Assembly: GCA_000611775.1 (NCBI GenBank)
Contig: KK106981.1
Span: forward strand, 5,520,927 to 5,584,926
DNA from: Umbilicaria muhlenbergii
Lineage: Eukaryota > Ascomycota > Lecanoromycetes > Umbilicariales > Umbilicariaceae
Length of the DNA: 64,000 nucleotides
Direction of reading: 5' to 3'
Below are positions 21,521-32,200 of the stretch, piece by piece (within the stretch, counting starts at the first letter, position 1; each line of letters opens with the position of its first letter). Made by a program: the position numbers and the translations under genes. A model generated the notes under the pieces. It was not told the origin of the DNA. It worked only from the letters and a program-made list of their open reading frames with translations, and ran no database searches.

Positions 21521-23399
21521 ATGCCTTCAGGTAGAAAGGGGAACAAACTTGCCTCAAAGTCTAAACCAACTCAAGAGAGCACCAATCTGAAGACTGGTCA
21601 AGAGGTAAGATCCTGATAGTCCTCTGCTGAGAATCCCCTCAGCTCCTCAACAACAGATACAGATGATTCGATCTGTATAAACTCACTTCAAGGAGCTACT
21701 AATTTTGCATGTGTTGGTGTGTCATCAAGGGGATCCCCAGGTGTTTGTTTCCGCCCGAATTGAACAATCGCTAACATATCGTCATCAACAGTTCAGAGAC
21801 AGCTCAGTGACAGCCTCAACCCCTCACCATGGTACCGGGTCTGGCCTCCCGTCAATGCCTTCCCTTGGATTTGCCCGGTCCTTCCAAATGAATCCAGCGT
21901 CAGTTCTTCACGAACCTCCCAAAGCCAGAGAGACAGCCCAAGCCCAGAAGCAGCCTAAGAGTCCGACCCGTGGTCAAGCCGAGAGCATCATAAAGAGTAT
22001 TGAAGTTTTGCTCAGGGATGAACACCACTACAGTCCACCTTCTGAGGACTCTGAGGAGGAAACGTCTACATCACTATCTGATACCGACCCAGAACAAACA
22101 TTCAACCGCAGCTGGGGCTGTCTACCACCACTGGGTGGAGAAGCCAGCGCTGTGATAGACGCGATTATTGCAAATCCAGCCATGGCAGAACAGTTGAGAA
22201 GGATAGGGCCCGACTCAGCAATGTTCCCTCAGGGCCTAGAAGATAGAAACGTCTTCCTTGACGAAAGTTTCAATTGTGATCCTTATATGGATCACATCAA
22301 GCACCAGACGCCAACACAGTCCGTTCTAGAGCGCAAGGAAGACCGCGAGTCGCATGCAGAGCTATGGACCAAGGACCAAGCCAAGTGTAGCGAAGGATCG
22401 AACGAGGCACTCTTCCAGCGAACAATGATGATGAATCTCATATCACGCCATTGTTTCATCTACGGAAAGGATGATACCGACCAACGTTGTCTCGATTTCA
22501 GTGTTGAAGAGACTTGGACTTGTCCACCAATGCCCACACGCGCGTATGAGAACAAAGAAAAGTTCTTGACACAGCCCAAGCCCGACCTTGCTGTGTGTTT
22601 CCGCAGACAGGCTCTGATACCAGATAGGCTATGGTTTCAAATGCCGATGGCAACAAAGCGCCTGGCCTGCTTTGAGAATATGGGCCTAACAGGAAGAAAG
22701 AGAAGCTTTCATTTTCTCACCATCGAGGCTAAAAAACAAGGTTCTTCAGCTCTCGACACCGTAGGATTGTGTCAAAGCCTCAATAATGCAAGCCAAGCCC
22801 TCCACAATATGTTCGAATTTTTTCACGAGGCCGGACCCCAACATGAGGATATCTTTTTCGCCAAAGTAAGATTCTTTTCAGTGGTCGCCAGTACGGAAGG
22901 ACTTACCATTCGTATTCATCGGGCAGCACGAAGTTCTGCTGATGGGTCCGGCCCGGGCTTCATCGTGGAGGCCTCCTCAGGCAAACCAGGATATTCCTTA
23001 ACATTCGAGTATCGAGTATTTGCCGAGATTTTGAGGAATCACAACTTCGATCGGGAAACAGTATTTGGAGCATTCGAAAGGATACTGATCGGCTACGGAG
23101 AGAGCGAGCTTCGTTTGATGATCTGCAACGCAGCCGAAGCCATCATGGCAAAGTTGCGCAATGATCCGGGATCAATGCGAGAAAGAGCGAACCCCGATTT
23201 CTATCGATACGGGCAGACGAAACCCCAAACGCCGGCAGGGAGCGATGACGTGTCGAGGATTGGCACAGCGACGCCAACACAGAGCCGATCTCCAACACCA
23301 AGACGAGTATCACAGCTTGGTGGCTCAGGTGGGAAACGACCAAGGGGGCAATCGGATGATAGTCTAGCAGAAAGATACAAACGCACCAAGACCTCCTGA
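21521..23399 (+). CDS. DUF7924-like fungal protein, possible PD-(D/E)XK fold; 5' end tentative
   Basis: The main exon 21792-23399 (about 535 residues) is solid. It follows a 49-bp intron 21743-21791 (GTTTGT donor, GCTAAC branch point) and a short Ser/Thr-rich exon. The start at 21521 (MPSGRKGNKLASKSK) and the first intron (somewhere 21550-21642) are uncertain. The N-terminal third is disordered. The core from about residue 250 has KPDLAVCFRR, then FHFLTIEAKKQ, then SLNNASQALHNMFEFF and DIFFAKVRFFSVVAS...IRIHRA, which I recognise as the fungal DUF7924 pattern. PD...(about 50 residues)...EAK fits a PD-(D/E)XK nuclease-like fold, but no activity is known to me. The tail is basic with a KRPRGQ...KRTKTS nuclear-type signal. 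It sits between transposons, and a gypsy fossil starts within about 10 bp of its stop. Confidence 0.65.
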
Positions 23400-23965
23400 A
23401 AATATACCTTTCTCCAAACCCACTAGTTGTTGACACCGATTCCAAGCCTCCATACCTTTTCTTCAAACTCTGGATGTAGCCTCGGTGTAACCTCAAATTT
23501 GCATAGTCTCCAACCCTTAGGAACATTGCAGTGTGCTTCCTGTCGTAATGCCGCTTCGCTTGCATGTTGGCGAAGTCGATGGCTTCTCTGGGGTCAATTC
23601 GGTAGGAGGCCTCGGTGACTGAATTAGGCGTTCGGAGCAGGTCAATTGGTTCAATGACCTTCCTTCCGTAGAGGACTTCATTCGGTGACTGGCCGGTTGA
23701 TCCTGAAGTTGAGTTGTTAAGAATCGCCTGCATCCTCGGTAGGACCGTGGGCCAGTCAGCAGGCTTTTCAAGGCCTGCGATGTAGTGGCGAAGTGCTATC
23801 TCAAACGTCTGATTCGTCCTCTCTGACTGGCCGTCTGACTGAGGGTGGTAAGCTGTACTATAGAGCAGTTGGACGCCTTTCTCCTTGAATATGGTCGTCC
23901 AGATCTCGCTAACAAACTTCCTATCCCGATCTGATATAATGGCCTTCGGTAAGGGCGTGCCTAAA
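23400..23965 (-). mobile_element. Ty3/gypsy retrotransposon fossil, integrase part
   Basis: A partial LTR-retrotransposon remnant on the minus strand. It preserves the end of the integrase catalytic core and the following GPY/chromo-type C-terminal part, recognised from TAYHPQSDGQSERTNQT and related Ty3/gypsy signatures. Neither LTRs, protease nor reverse transcriptase are present, so it is a truncated and broken copy. The preserved part is still readable, suggesting moderate age. Its limits are set by where similarity stops: the end of the neighbouring DUF7924-like gene on one side and unrelated C-rich sequence on the other. Confidence 0.85.
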
Positions 23966-24030
23966 ATGACACCCCTACTTGCTACATTGACACCCCCTTA
24001 TTTTCTACGTTGACACCCCCTTTACGCTAG
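23955..24030. repeat. C-rich segment similar to the edge of the AT-rich island at 38.15 kb
   Basis: After CGTGCCTAAAA comes TGACACCCCTACTTGCTACA and then two further GACACCCCC units. The segment at 38153-38222 begins with the same CGTGCCTAAAA and can be aligned along about 50 bp, with many differences being C/T or G/A. They may be ends of the same decayed transposon family. The identity is by eye only. Confidence 0.45.
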
Positions 24031-24165
24031 CCTAATCAAGCAATAACTTCAAGATTTCGTGTTTTTATGTTTCATATATTAAGGAGTTCTTTCGAGTGCT
24101 TTTGAACGCGTTTTTCATGACATATGGAGATCTAGCTAACGGGTGTACAGAGACCACTGCCTACC

Positions 24166-24622
24166 CCGGCTTGTCTCGGGACACCTTTCGCCACCTACCG
24201 AAACTAACCAAATTTGTGATCGGTGAGGGCCTTGCAAGGACCTCACGCCCACTAAATCTTGGTGTACCGGGGGTCCTTGCAAGGCCTCACTTATACCCGA
24301 TTTAGTCAAGCTGCGGAAAAGTGGAATTTTCGGGCGGTCCAGGGGTAAAAAAGCAGGCATATGAGTATTGCGGGGAAACTGGGGTTTTTCGTATAGAAGT
24401 CAGGGGCCTCCATTGGACTCTTCTACTATTACTTAGATAGAAATTACACTTGTTTTACATACAAACATCATCGCCGCCATGTCTGTTCCTGCCTAGCGAA
24501 GTCTAAGTTTTCGCTAGTAATTTAGTATGTAAGCGGGCTGGCTCACCCTGGCATGGAGGCGCCAGCTAACCAAAACCGCTTTAGTTTCGGTAGGTGGCGA
24601 AAGGTGTCCCGAGACAAGCCGG
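24166..24622. mobile_element. MITE with perfect 42-bp terminal inverted repeats
   Basis: The 457-bp element has arms 24166-24207 and 24581-24622 that are exact inverted copies starting CCGGCTTGTCTCGGGACACC. TA dinucleotides lie a few bases outside each arm (24162 and 24628), which would fit a Tc1/mariner TA target. A second, imperfect palindrome built on CCTTGCAAGG lies inside near 24224-24292. There is no coding sequence. Perfect arms indicate a recent insertion. Confidence 0.85.
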
Positions 24623-24772
24623 AAAAATACGGTTAAATCGTCGCGCCGCCAAAACATCACCGACGAATGTTACTCTAGGGATAATCAGATCGCCTCTATG
24701 GAGAGACACTTCAATTCGAAAACATTCCTTTGACGCAAGGTCCAATTGCGACTGGATACAGGATTGAAAACA

Positions 24773-26060
24773 TCAAGCTATTGAATATATCAACTTCAGG
24801 CCAGAAACTTGTTTTTTCTTGAGCAGATCTAATCCTTCAAGAACTCCAGGGAGGCCACCCTCCATCATCTTCAGTGGATGAGGTCTCAACTTGGCCTGAT
24901 CCAGCAATTCCTGTACCGTGGTAAACCAAGCTTTGGCGAAGTCGCGCAGGCTGGGATCTGCATCTCTTCCCATTGGCGGTGGCCATCCGATTGGCTTTCC
25001 ATGCAGAGCCGGGCCAAGCACCCAGTCGAGCTCCACCGTTCTCGCCCGCGTGTGTAGGTACCTTGGTGGCGGCTCCAGCGTGGTGAGCTTTCCCCCAGAA
25101 CGGCCGAGGCACTGGTAGCGAAACTCCATGGTGTCGGGATCAGAGACACAGTCGATCACATACCTGAGCGAGTTCTTCGTGTACTTCTTGATCTCACTCA
25201 CGCAGTCCTTCGAGCGGTAGTTGAACGCGTGAACAGCGCCGTATGACTTGACCAGATCGAAGTTGGCTGGAGAACATGTCGTGATGGCGTTCAGCCCGGA
25301 CCTTTGTTTCTTTCGTGTTAGCAACAACATCTTGAAGGAGGGAAACCAGAGAATGATTCGTTCTGGTATGTACGAACAGTTTGAGGAGCTGAAGGGCTAA
25401 TGTTCCACTGGCTGTACTGCCTCCGTACACGAGAACAGTCTTCGGCTCGGCTGCCGGCTTGGTCGGATAGCCAGGAACTCCAAGGCTGTGGAAGAGGGCA
25501 AGCCCCACGGTTCCAATCCCTGTTCCCAAAGAGGAGGCCTGTTCAAAGGACATGTGGTTGGGGATTTTCATCATCCCAATGTCAGTTGCCCCGACGTATT
25601 GTGCGTAGGCTCCCACTTTCGGCGTGAGTGAGTGCATTCCCTAGATGTGGAGATGATCTGATCAGCTTCCATCTGGCTTGGTACCCCGGCCCTGCGGTGT
25701 CCTTGGGCGCCGTACCGAGCCAGCCAGCTCCCACGCATCCTCGCTATCAGTGTTTTCAGTGAGTATCAGGCCACTTACCTGTACGGCGCCACAGACACGG
25801 TCGCCAACGCTGATCGGCGCTGCCGTCCAGACCTTTGAGCCAACAGCCACCACCGTGCCGGCGAAGTCGTGGCCAGCAACTGCACCAGCGGTAGCGAGGG
25901 GGCCGAGCATCTTTATGTCCACCGGATTAAGTGCAACTGCAGCGTTTTTGACGAGGAGCATGTCCTCCTCAAGCTCAGGGACTTCAGCATGATCCATCAG
26001 TTTCAAGCCTCCATCTCCGTCTCCGACAATTGCCAGTTGAATGTGGGGGATCTGGTCCAT
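24773..26060 (-). CDS. Trans-acting enoyl reductase (LovC-like MDR family)
   Basis: Three exons on the minus strand: 26060-25779, 25640-25378 and 25301-24773, 357 residues, about the size of LovC (363). Introns are 138 and 76 bp. It has a GroES-like N-terminal domain (NAAVALNPVDIKMLGPLATAGAVAGHDFAGTV) without the zinc-binding residues of alcohol dehydrogenases. The Rossmann domain follows, with VLVYGGSTASGTLALQLLK for NADPH and the conserved ITTCSPANFDLVKSYGA. The C-terminal GVLEGLDLLKKKQVSGLKLIY is typical of these partners. Enzymes of this group reduce the enoyl intermediate at chosen cycles on a polyketide synthase whose own ER is dead. That fits the synthase 3 kb away, which has a pseudo-ER. 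It is divergent from the adenylating gene. Confidence 0.93.
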
Positions 26061-26641
26061 TGTGCACTACCATCAAACTTATTGCGCCTTGTTGATGTCA
26101 CCAATTGTTGCTTCTATCTCAGCTGTTGGTAGAGGGCGGTGCCGGGCACTCTTGTATACTAAGGGGTACGTATGAAGGATTCCAACATTCATACTTCAAA
26201 TTTTCTCTACCCAGTCTTGTTGGTCATTGAATACGCTATCTGGGATAAGCAGAACCAAGGCTCAAATATGGCTGACAGACAGTTCGTCATCAGGCATGAG
26301 ATGGAAGTCCCTCGGTGCCGCCTCCCCACGTCCGGCAGCCTACATTCAAATGAAACACATCGGCGACTTTAGGTTATTGGAGTCCTGAGTAAAGTCACCG
26401 ACGACCGGTGAATTGCTGTCACCAACATGGAAACGGAATCCCCACAAATGACAGATAGTGAAAATGCACTGTGTTTGTCATTAAAACCAAGATATCAAAA
26501 TAGAGCGGCTGTGGAGTTCATGTGCCGTTGAGCCTTTCAGCTCTAAGTCATCACTTTTCATCTCGTGCTTCCACAAGCAACAACATTGATCACATTACCT
26601 AGTCATCAGTACACGGCGAACACCGCAACAGAAAGTCCAAC
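26061..26641. promoter_or_regulatory. Shared divergent promoter of trans-ER and adenylating enzyme
   Basis: A 581-bp gap between head-to-head starts. Both genes probably answer to the same regulator, but no regulator gene is present in the window. Short frames here are not protein-like. I cannot name an operator with confidence. Confidence 0.6.
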
Positions 26642-28336
26642 ATGACTGTTAGCACAACATCGTCAGTTGTCAGCGCAGCACTGCAGTCGCGCACGATTCA
26701 GGAATACCTTGCGCACTGCATGACTCTCACAGACAATGTGCTCGCGTTCCCTCACACCTCTGCAGACCTCACCTACTTCACGCCTCAGCAGATAGGACAG
26801 ATGGCACACCAGGCTGCCTCACTCTACCGCAAGCGTGGGCTCTCGCATCGTGACGGGGCCGGGCCTTCAGTGGTGGGCTTACGAGCCCAGTCAACCCTCG
26901 AATGGGTTGTATCGTTTGTGGCCCTCCTCAGGCTAGGCCACACTGCCTTGATTCTAGCACCAACGTTGTCTATAGAGGCAGCCAGCAGCCTCATGTCCAA
27001 AAGCCACTGTGACTGCCTCGTGGATGGAACATCAGACCGGTCTGGCCTCGAGGGGCTTGGACGGATAATAATTCCACTGGCAACGGTAGATGAGGTGTCC
27101 GGGCAGCGTCTGTCAGGCCACAGTGACGAAGAGGACTACTCCAGGTATTGGTTCGAACTTTCAGAAGATGATGCCGCCTTTATTGTCCACTCCTCGGGTA
27201 CCACCGGCCTGCCCAAGCTCATCCCCAAATCCCACCGTCAGCTTCTAATGGGGCTCAAAACCGTCCCAGCCGAGTATCAGAACAAGTCTTTCTTTGTAGG
27301 ATCATCGTTCTACTATATTGTCGGAATATTCTCGGTGTTGATGTCGTTCATGAAGACCCGACCAACAGTTTATGCCAATGAAAAGTTGCCCCTCGTCCCT
27401 GATGGCTACCGGCAACTATTGGTGGAGGCAAGGCCAGAAGTGGCCTATTTCAGCCCTTTCAACCTAATCATAGCTGCCTCGACACAAGAAAGCATCGACG
27501 TGCTCAAGGGATGCTTGATGGTTACCGTTATCGGAGCAGTCTGCCCACAGCAACTGGGTGACCGACTCGTCAAGGCAGGGGTTCGCCTGGCCAATGAATA
27601 TGGCATGACGGAATTGTCTTGGGGGATGACCTCGGCATCCCGCCCGCCTGGAGACCTGGACTGGGAGTATGTTGCGCCAAACCAGTTCACCAAACCCCAC
27701 GTAGAGCTGCGGCCGCTCCCGGAAGAAGACGGAAGCACCTTGGCTGGCGGCGAACAGCTCTACGAACTGATCATCCTGCCCAGCCACCCACTCCAAGACA
27801 AGCGGTGGGCCAACTCAGACGACGGCTCCTACCACACGGGCGACATGTTCGTCAAGCATCCCACGGCGGAGCGATGGAAGCCTGTGGGAAGAAAGGACGA
27901 TGTCATCAAAACATTCCCGGATGATAGCATGGTGCCGCTCAACGCTATCTTGTATGAAAACAAGATCAAGGCTGCGACCGAGAACATTGTTGATGAGGTT
28001 GTCTTATTTGGCCATGAGCGACGACATCCTGGCGTGCTTATATTCACCAAGCCGGGCTCTGCAGCGTCGCCGGATACAGTCCTCGAGCATGTCTGGGCGA
28101 CGATAGAGCGGGAGATCAATGGGGTATTGAAGGTAGGGCTGATGAGGCACATGCTGAAAGTGGTTCAAGGCGCTACAGTTCCTCGAACACCAAAGGGAAG
28201 TTTCATACGCCCTGAGGTTTACTTGAAGTTTGAGCATGTCATTCAGAGCGCTTATCCTGACTGGAGCAGCCAAAGAGAACAAGCGCGAGATTGTGGCAAA
28301 TCTATATCCTATTTTCCATGTAATTTGATAAAATAG
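26642..28336 (+). CDS. Stand-alone adenylate-forming enzyme of the NRPS-like A-domain type
   Basis: Single exon, 564 residues. ANL-superfamily core motifs are intact: A3 at about 183-195 (HSSGTTGLPKLIPKSH), A5 at 318 (NEYGMTE), A7 at 397 (YHTGDMF), A8 at 417 (VGRKDDVIK) and the catalytic Lys near 519 (RTPKGSFIRPEV). The C-terminal subdomain (VDEVVLFGHERRHPGVLIFT) resembles A domains of fungal NRPS-like enzymes and aminoadipate-reductase relatives more than ordinary fatty acyl-CoA ligases. Those enzymes continue with thiolation and reductase or thioesterase domains. This one ends 40 residues after the Lys motif. It should activate a carboxylic acid as AMP ester, probably to CoA or the synthase's ACP. 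Inference from context: it either primes the neighbouring polyketide synthase or activates its product. Confidence 0.85.
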   Translation: MTVSTTSSVVSAALQSRTIQEYLAHCMTLTDNVLAFPHTSADLTYFTPQQIGQMAHQAASLYRKRGLSHRDGAGPSVVGLRAQSTLEWVVSFVALLRLGHTALILAPTLSIEAASSLMSKSHCDCLVDGTSDRSGLEGLGRIIIPLATVDEVSGQRLSGHSDEEDYSRYWFELSEDDAAFIVHSSGTTGLPKLIPKSHRQLLMGLKTVPAEYQNKSFFVGSSFYYIVGIFSVLMSFMKTRPTVYANEKLPLVPDGYRQLLVEARPEVAYFSPFNLIIAASTQESIDVLKGCLMVTVIGAVCPQQLGDRLVKAGVRLANEYGMTELSWGMTSASRPPGDLDWEYVAPNQFTKPHVELRPLPEEDGSTLAGGEQLYELIILPSHPLQDKRWANSDDGSYHTGDMFVKHPTAERWKPVGRKDDVIKTFPDDSMVPLNAILYENKIKAATENIVDEVVLFGHERRHPGVLIFTKPGSAASPDTVLEHVWATIEREINGVLKVGLMRHMLKVVQGATVPRTPKGSFIRPEVYLKFEHVIQSAYPDWSSQREQARDCGKSISYFPCNLIK

Positions 28337-29205
28337 CCCTCCTTTCACTTACTGAGAAACCGTCAAATGAAATTTTCTGACACATCATCACTACTACGTA
28401 AATAGGAAAGACTTTGTTCTGACGTTTACCATATGCGGCGACTTCTTTTTGTGCAAGGCACGTCTCTGGCTAAGATGTCAGACTAGATACTCAGGAGCTG
28501 TTATTGGTAATGCATAACAGCACATAGGTTCTGCGCGCCCAATGGGAGAGCGGCTCATTTATAACCATATCAACGATGACGGGCCAATTAACCCAGAGAC
28601 TACCAACAATCTGATGAGCATAATAAACAAAGATCGCCACGACTGCACGAAAGCCAAAACACAGGGTAAGAGCAGTCAGCGACAAACAGGGTCATCACCC
28701 AGTTGTGACAGATCATGCCCGCTCTCTTCAGGTCGTGGTAAAGATAGATGACACAAAGAAGCGAGCTGGTGCCGAAGAAAATGTGATGGCAGCAGAATGA
28801 TGTGGGAGCTTGTAGAATGGCTCAAAAGGATACCGAGTAGTAGGAAGGCACGCTTTGCTACCGAGGTAAGCACATCATCTGCATCATGAGCATCTCCGTG
28901 CTGCTTTGCTAGGGACTACTAGGAACTCGCCGTCTGAGACAAACGGCGCGTTAACTCCGCGCCGCTGGGAGCGGCGACTTTGACACCGAGTCAGCACCTG
29001 AAAAGGCGCCGATGCGACTGATGAAACCCAGAACGAGGGCCATGGCACGCTTGTTGCCAGGCCACAAGATGGGGTGCATACATGTACAAGAAGCGTTGCA
29101 ACGATGCTAGGAATACTAGCTTTAAAAGCACAAGGACCCCGACAATCAACCTGGTTTTATACTTGGCAGTTGATTACTCGTCTGCATTGATCGTCTGCAT
29201 GCAAG
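28337..29205. other. Promoter region of the polyketide synthase
   Basis: 869 bp between the adenylating enzyme and the synthase, both on the plus strand. It contains a TTTAAAA box near 29120, about 85 bp before the start. No gene is seen. Confidence 0.45.
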
Positions 29206-32200
29206 ATGGGGTTACCCACTGCTGCTACTAGCGCTGCCAGGGAGCCGATGGAGCCCATTGCCATTGTGGGCATTGGCTGCCGATTTCCTGGCGAAGCCAA
29301 CACACCACCCAAGCTGTGGGACCTCCTCAAGAAGCCCTGGAACACGGCGAAGGAGATCCCACCGGAGCGCTTCAACCTTGAGAGATTCTATCACCCAGAC
29401 GGCTCACATCACGGCACTTGCAATGTGAAAGACACCTACTTCCTTGATCAGGATGTTCGATACTTTGACTCTTCGTTCTTTGGGATCCCTCCAGGAGGTA
29501 AGTCTGGTTTCAAGCTTCAGTATCTATCAATATTCAAAAAATAGACAAGGAAAGGAAGACAAAAGAAAGAAGCTGACTGTATATTCACTCATCAGAGGCT
29601 GCTGCAATGGATCCTCAGCACCGGCTGCTTATGGAGACGGTCTATGAAGCTATGGAATCAGCGGGCCTGACCATCTCTGGCTTACAGGGATCAGACACAG
29701 CCGTGTACGTTGGCGTCATGTGCAGTGATTATTACATTCTTCACGCTCAGGACTTTAACCACGTCCCAACGTACAACTCCACCGGCATTGCGAACAGCAA
29801 TGCGTCGGCGCGCATTTCCTATTTCTTTGACTGGCATGGGCCTTGCATGACCATCGACACGGCGTGTTCCTCTAGTCTTGTAGCGCTGCATCAAGCCGTT
29901 CAAACCCTCCGCGCGGGCACAACTCGAATCGCCGTGGCAGCCGGGACAAACCTGCTGCTATCGCCGCTGGGCTACATCTCAGAGAGCTCGCTGAATATGC
30001 TTTCGCCGAGTGGCAGGTGCCAGATGTGGGATGCGAATGCAGACGGCTATGCTCGCGGCGAAGGTGTGGCGGCACTTATGCTGAAGACATTGAGTGCCGC
30101 ACTTGCGGACGGAAATCAGATCGAATGTATCATCCGCGAGACCGGAGTCAACCAGGACGGCAGAACGAAGGGAATCACGATGCCAAGCGCCATTTCTCAA
30201 GCTGCGCTCATCCGCGATACGTATGCTCGAGCGGGGCTGGATCTAGACAGCAAGAGGGATCGCTGCCAGTATTTCGAAGCACATGGCACCGGCACTCCAG
30301 CCGGTGATCCCCAAGAAGCAGAGGCGTTGCACTCAGCATTCTTCGCTGGTGTACCTCGGGATCCAGATGATGTCTTGTACGTTGGCTCAGTGAAAACTGT
30401 GATAGGTCAGTAATTACTCGCCATTACCAGCACTGCTCAAGTTCCATTCTGATGTGATGCTGACAATTTTTCCTTCTTGACCTATAGGTCATACCGAAGG
30501 GACGGCTGGCTTGGCCGGCGTTCTCAAGTCCTATCTGGCTATCAAGCACGGCGTTATTCCACCAAATTTGCACTTCAACCGCCTCAGTCCGACGGTAGAG
30601 CCGTTCTATGAAGGTCTACACCTTGTTACGTCTGCGCAGCCTTGGCCGAGCCTGCCAGCTGGGGTACCGCGGCGGGCAAGCATTAACAGCTTTGGTATGA
30701 GTTGAGCATCCTTCCTTTCTCGAAAGTGACACCAGCTGACAGTATTTCATCTCTCAGGCTTTGGGGGGACCAACTCCCACGCTATCATCGAAAGCTTCAC
30801 ACCGTCGACTCGGCCCAAAGGCATTCCATCATCCGAAATCAAGCGTCCACTCTTACCCTTCACTTTCTCTGCCACATCTGAAAAGTCCCTTCGCGCGCTG
30901 GTAGAGTCCTATCAGTCATATTTCGATACCGACCAAGCAGTGGATCTCCGCCGCTTAGCCTATACCCTGGCTTGCCGGAGGTCAGCTTTTCCATTCAAAA
31001 TTTCATACTCGGCGGGGACGCAACAAGAGCTGCTCGCTAAAATACAGGCGAGCCTCTCCACCGAAGGCGCCAGTTCATTCACCACACGCTCGGTGACCAG
31101 CAGCAATCCGTCCTTCCTAGCCGTTTTCACAGGCCAAGGCGCGCAATGGCCAAGGATGGGCGCTGAGCTGGTGCAGACCCTGCCTTACGCTCGCAGCATT
31201 ATTGAGGGGCTCGATCAATCGCTGGCGTCGCTCCCAGACGAAGACCATCGGCCCCAGTGGACAATCTTGGGCGAGCTCCAGAAAGTCAGCTCGGCAACCC
31301 GTCTCACCGAGGCCGCCGTGTCGCAGCCGGTGACAATCGCCGTCCAGCTCCTGCTGGTTAACCTGCTGCGACAGGCCGACATCCGGTTCCGCGCCATCGT
31401 GGGCCACAGCTCGGGCGAGATAGCCGCGGCATACGCAGCTGGCTTCATCAGCCAGACGGACGCCATCCGCATCGCCTACTACCGCGGTTTTCACTCCAAG
31501 CTGGCGGTCGGCGCCGATGGCCAAAAGGGCGGCATGCTCGCAGTGGGGACGTCCCTAGAAGACGCGAGGGAATTCTGTGCGCTCGATGATTTCCAGGGCC
31601 GACTGGTGGTCGCCGCTTCGAACTCGCCCACCAGCGTGACTATTTCCGGCGATGTCGATGCTATTGGCGAGGCGGAAGCCATTTTTGAGGAGGAGGGCAA
31701 GTTTGTTCGCCGTCTCCGGGTCGACAAAGGCTACCATTCGCACCATATGAAGGCGGCGGCGGACCCTTTCATGAAGAGTCTCCAAACCTGCAACATTCAG
31801 GTGAGGACACCTCCAGCCGGATCGCCAACCTGGTTCTCGAGCGCCCATGAGGGGATGACTGTCGAATCAAGTTACAGCCTCAAGGGCGAATACTGGATCG
31901 ACAATTTGAACGGTACAGTGCTGTTCTCACAGGCCCTCGAGACCGCTCTCCGGATATATGGCTCGTTCGACTCAGTGATTGAAATTGGGCCGCATCCAGC
32001 ATTAAAAGGGCCTACCTCTGAGGTGCTAGAGCAGGTAACTGGCCACGCCGTTCCATACACTGGCACCCTATCGCGGGGCAAAGATGATATAGAGTCGTTC
32101 ACGGACGCTCTTGGCGCCATCTGGATCACGGCTGGGGCTTCAGCGCTGGATTTCTCACGTTTCCAAAGCGCCATCTACGACGATGCGGAGAATATCATGA

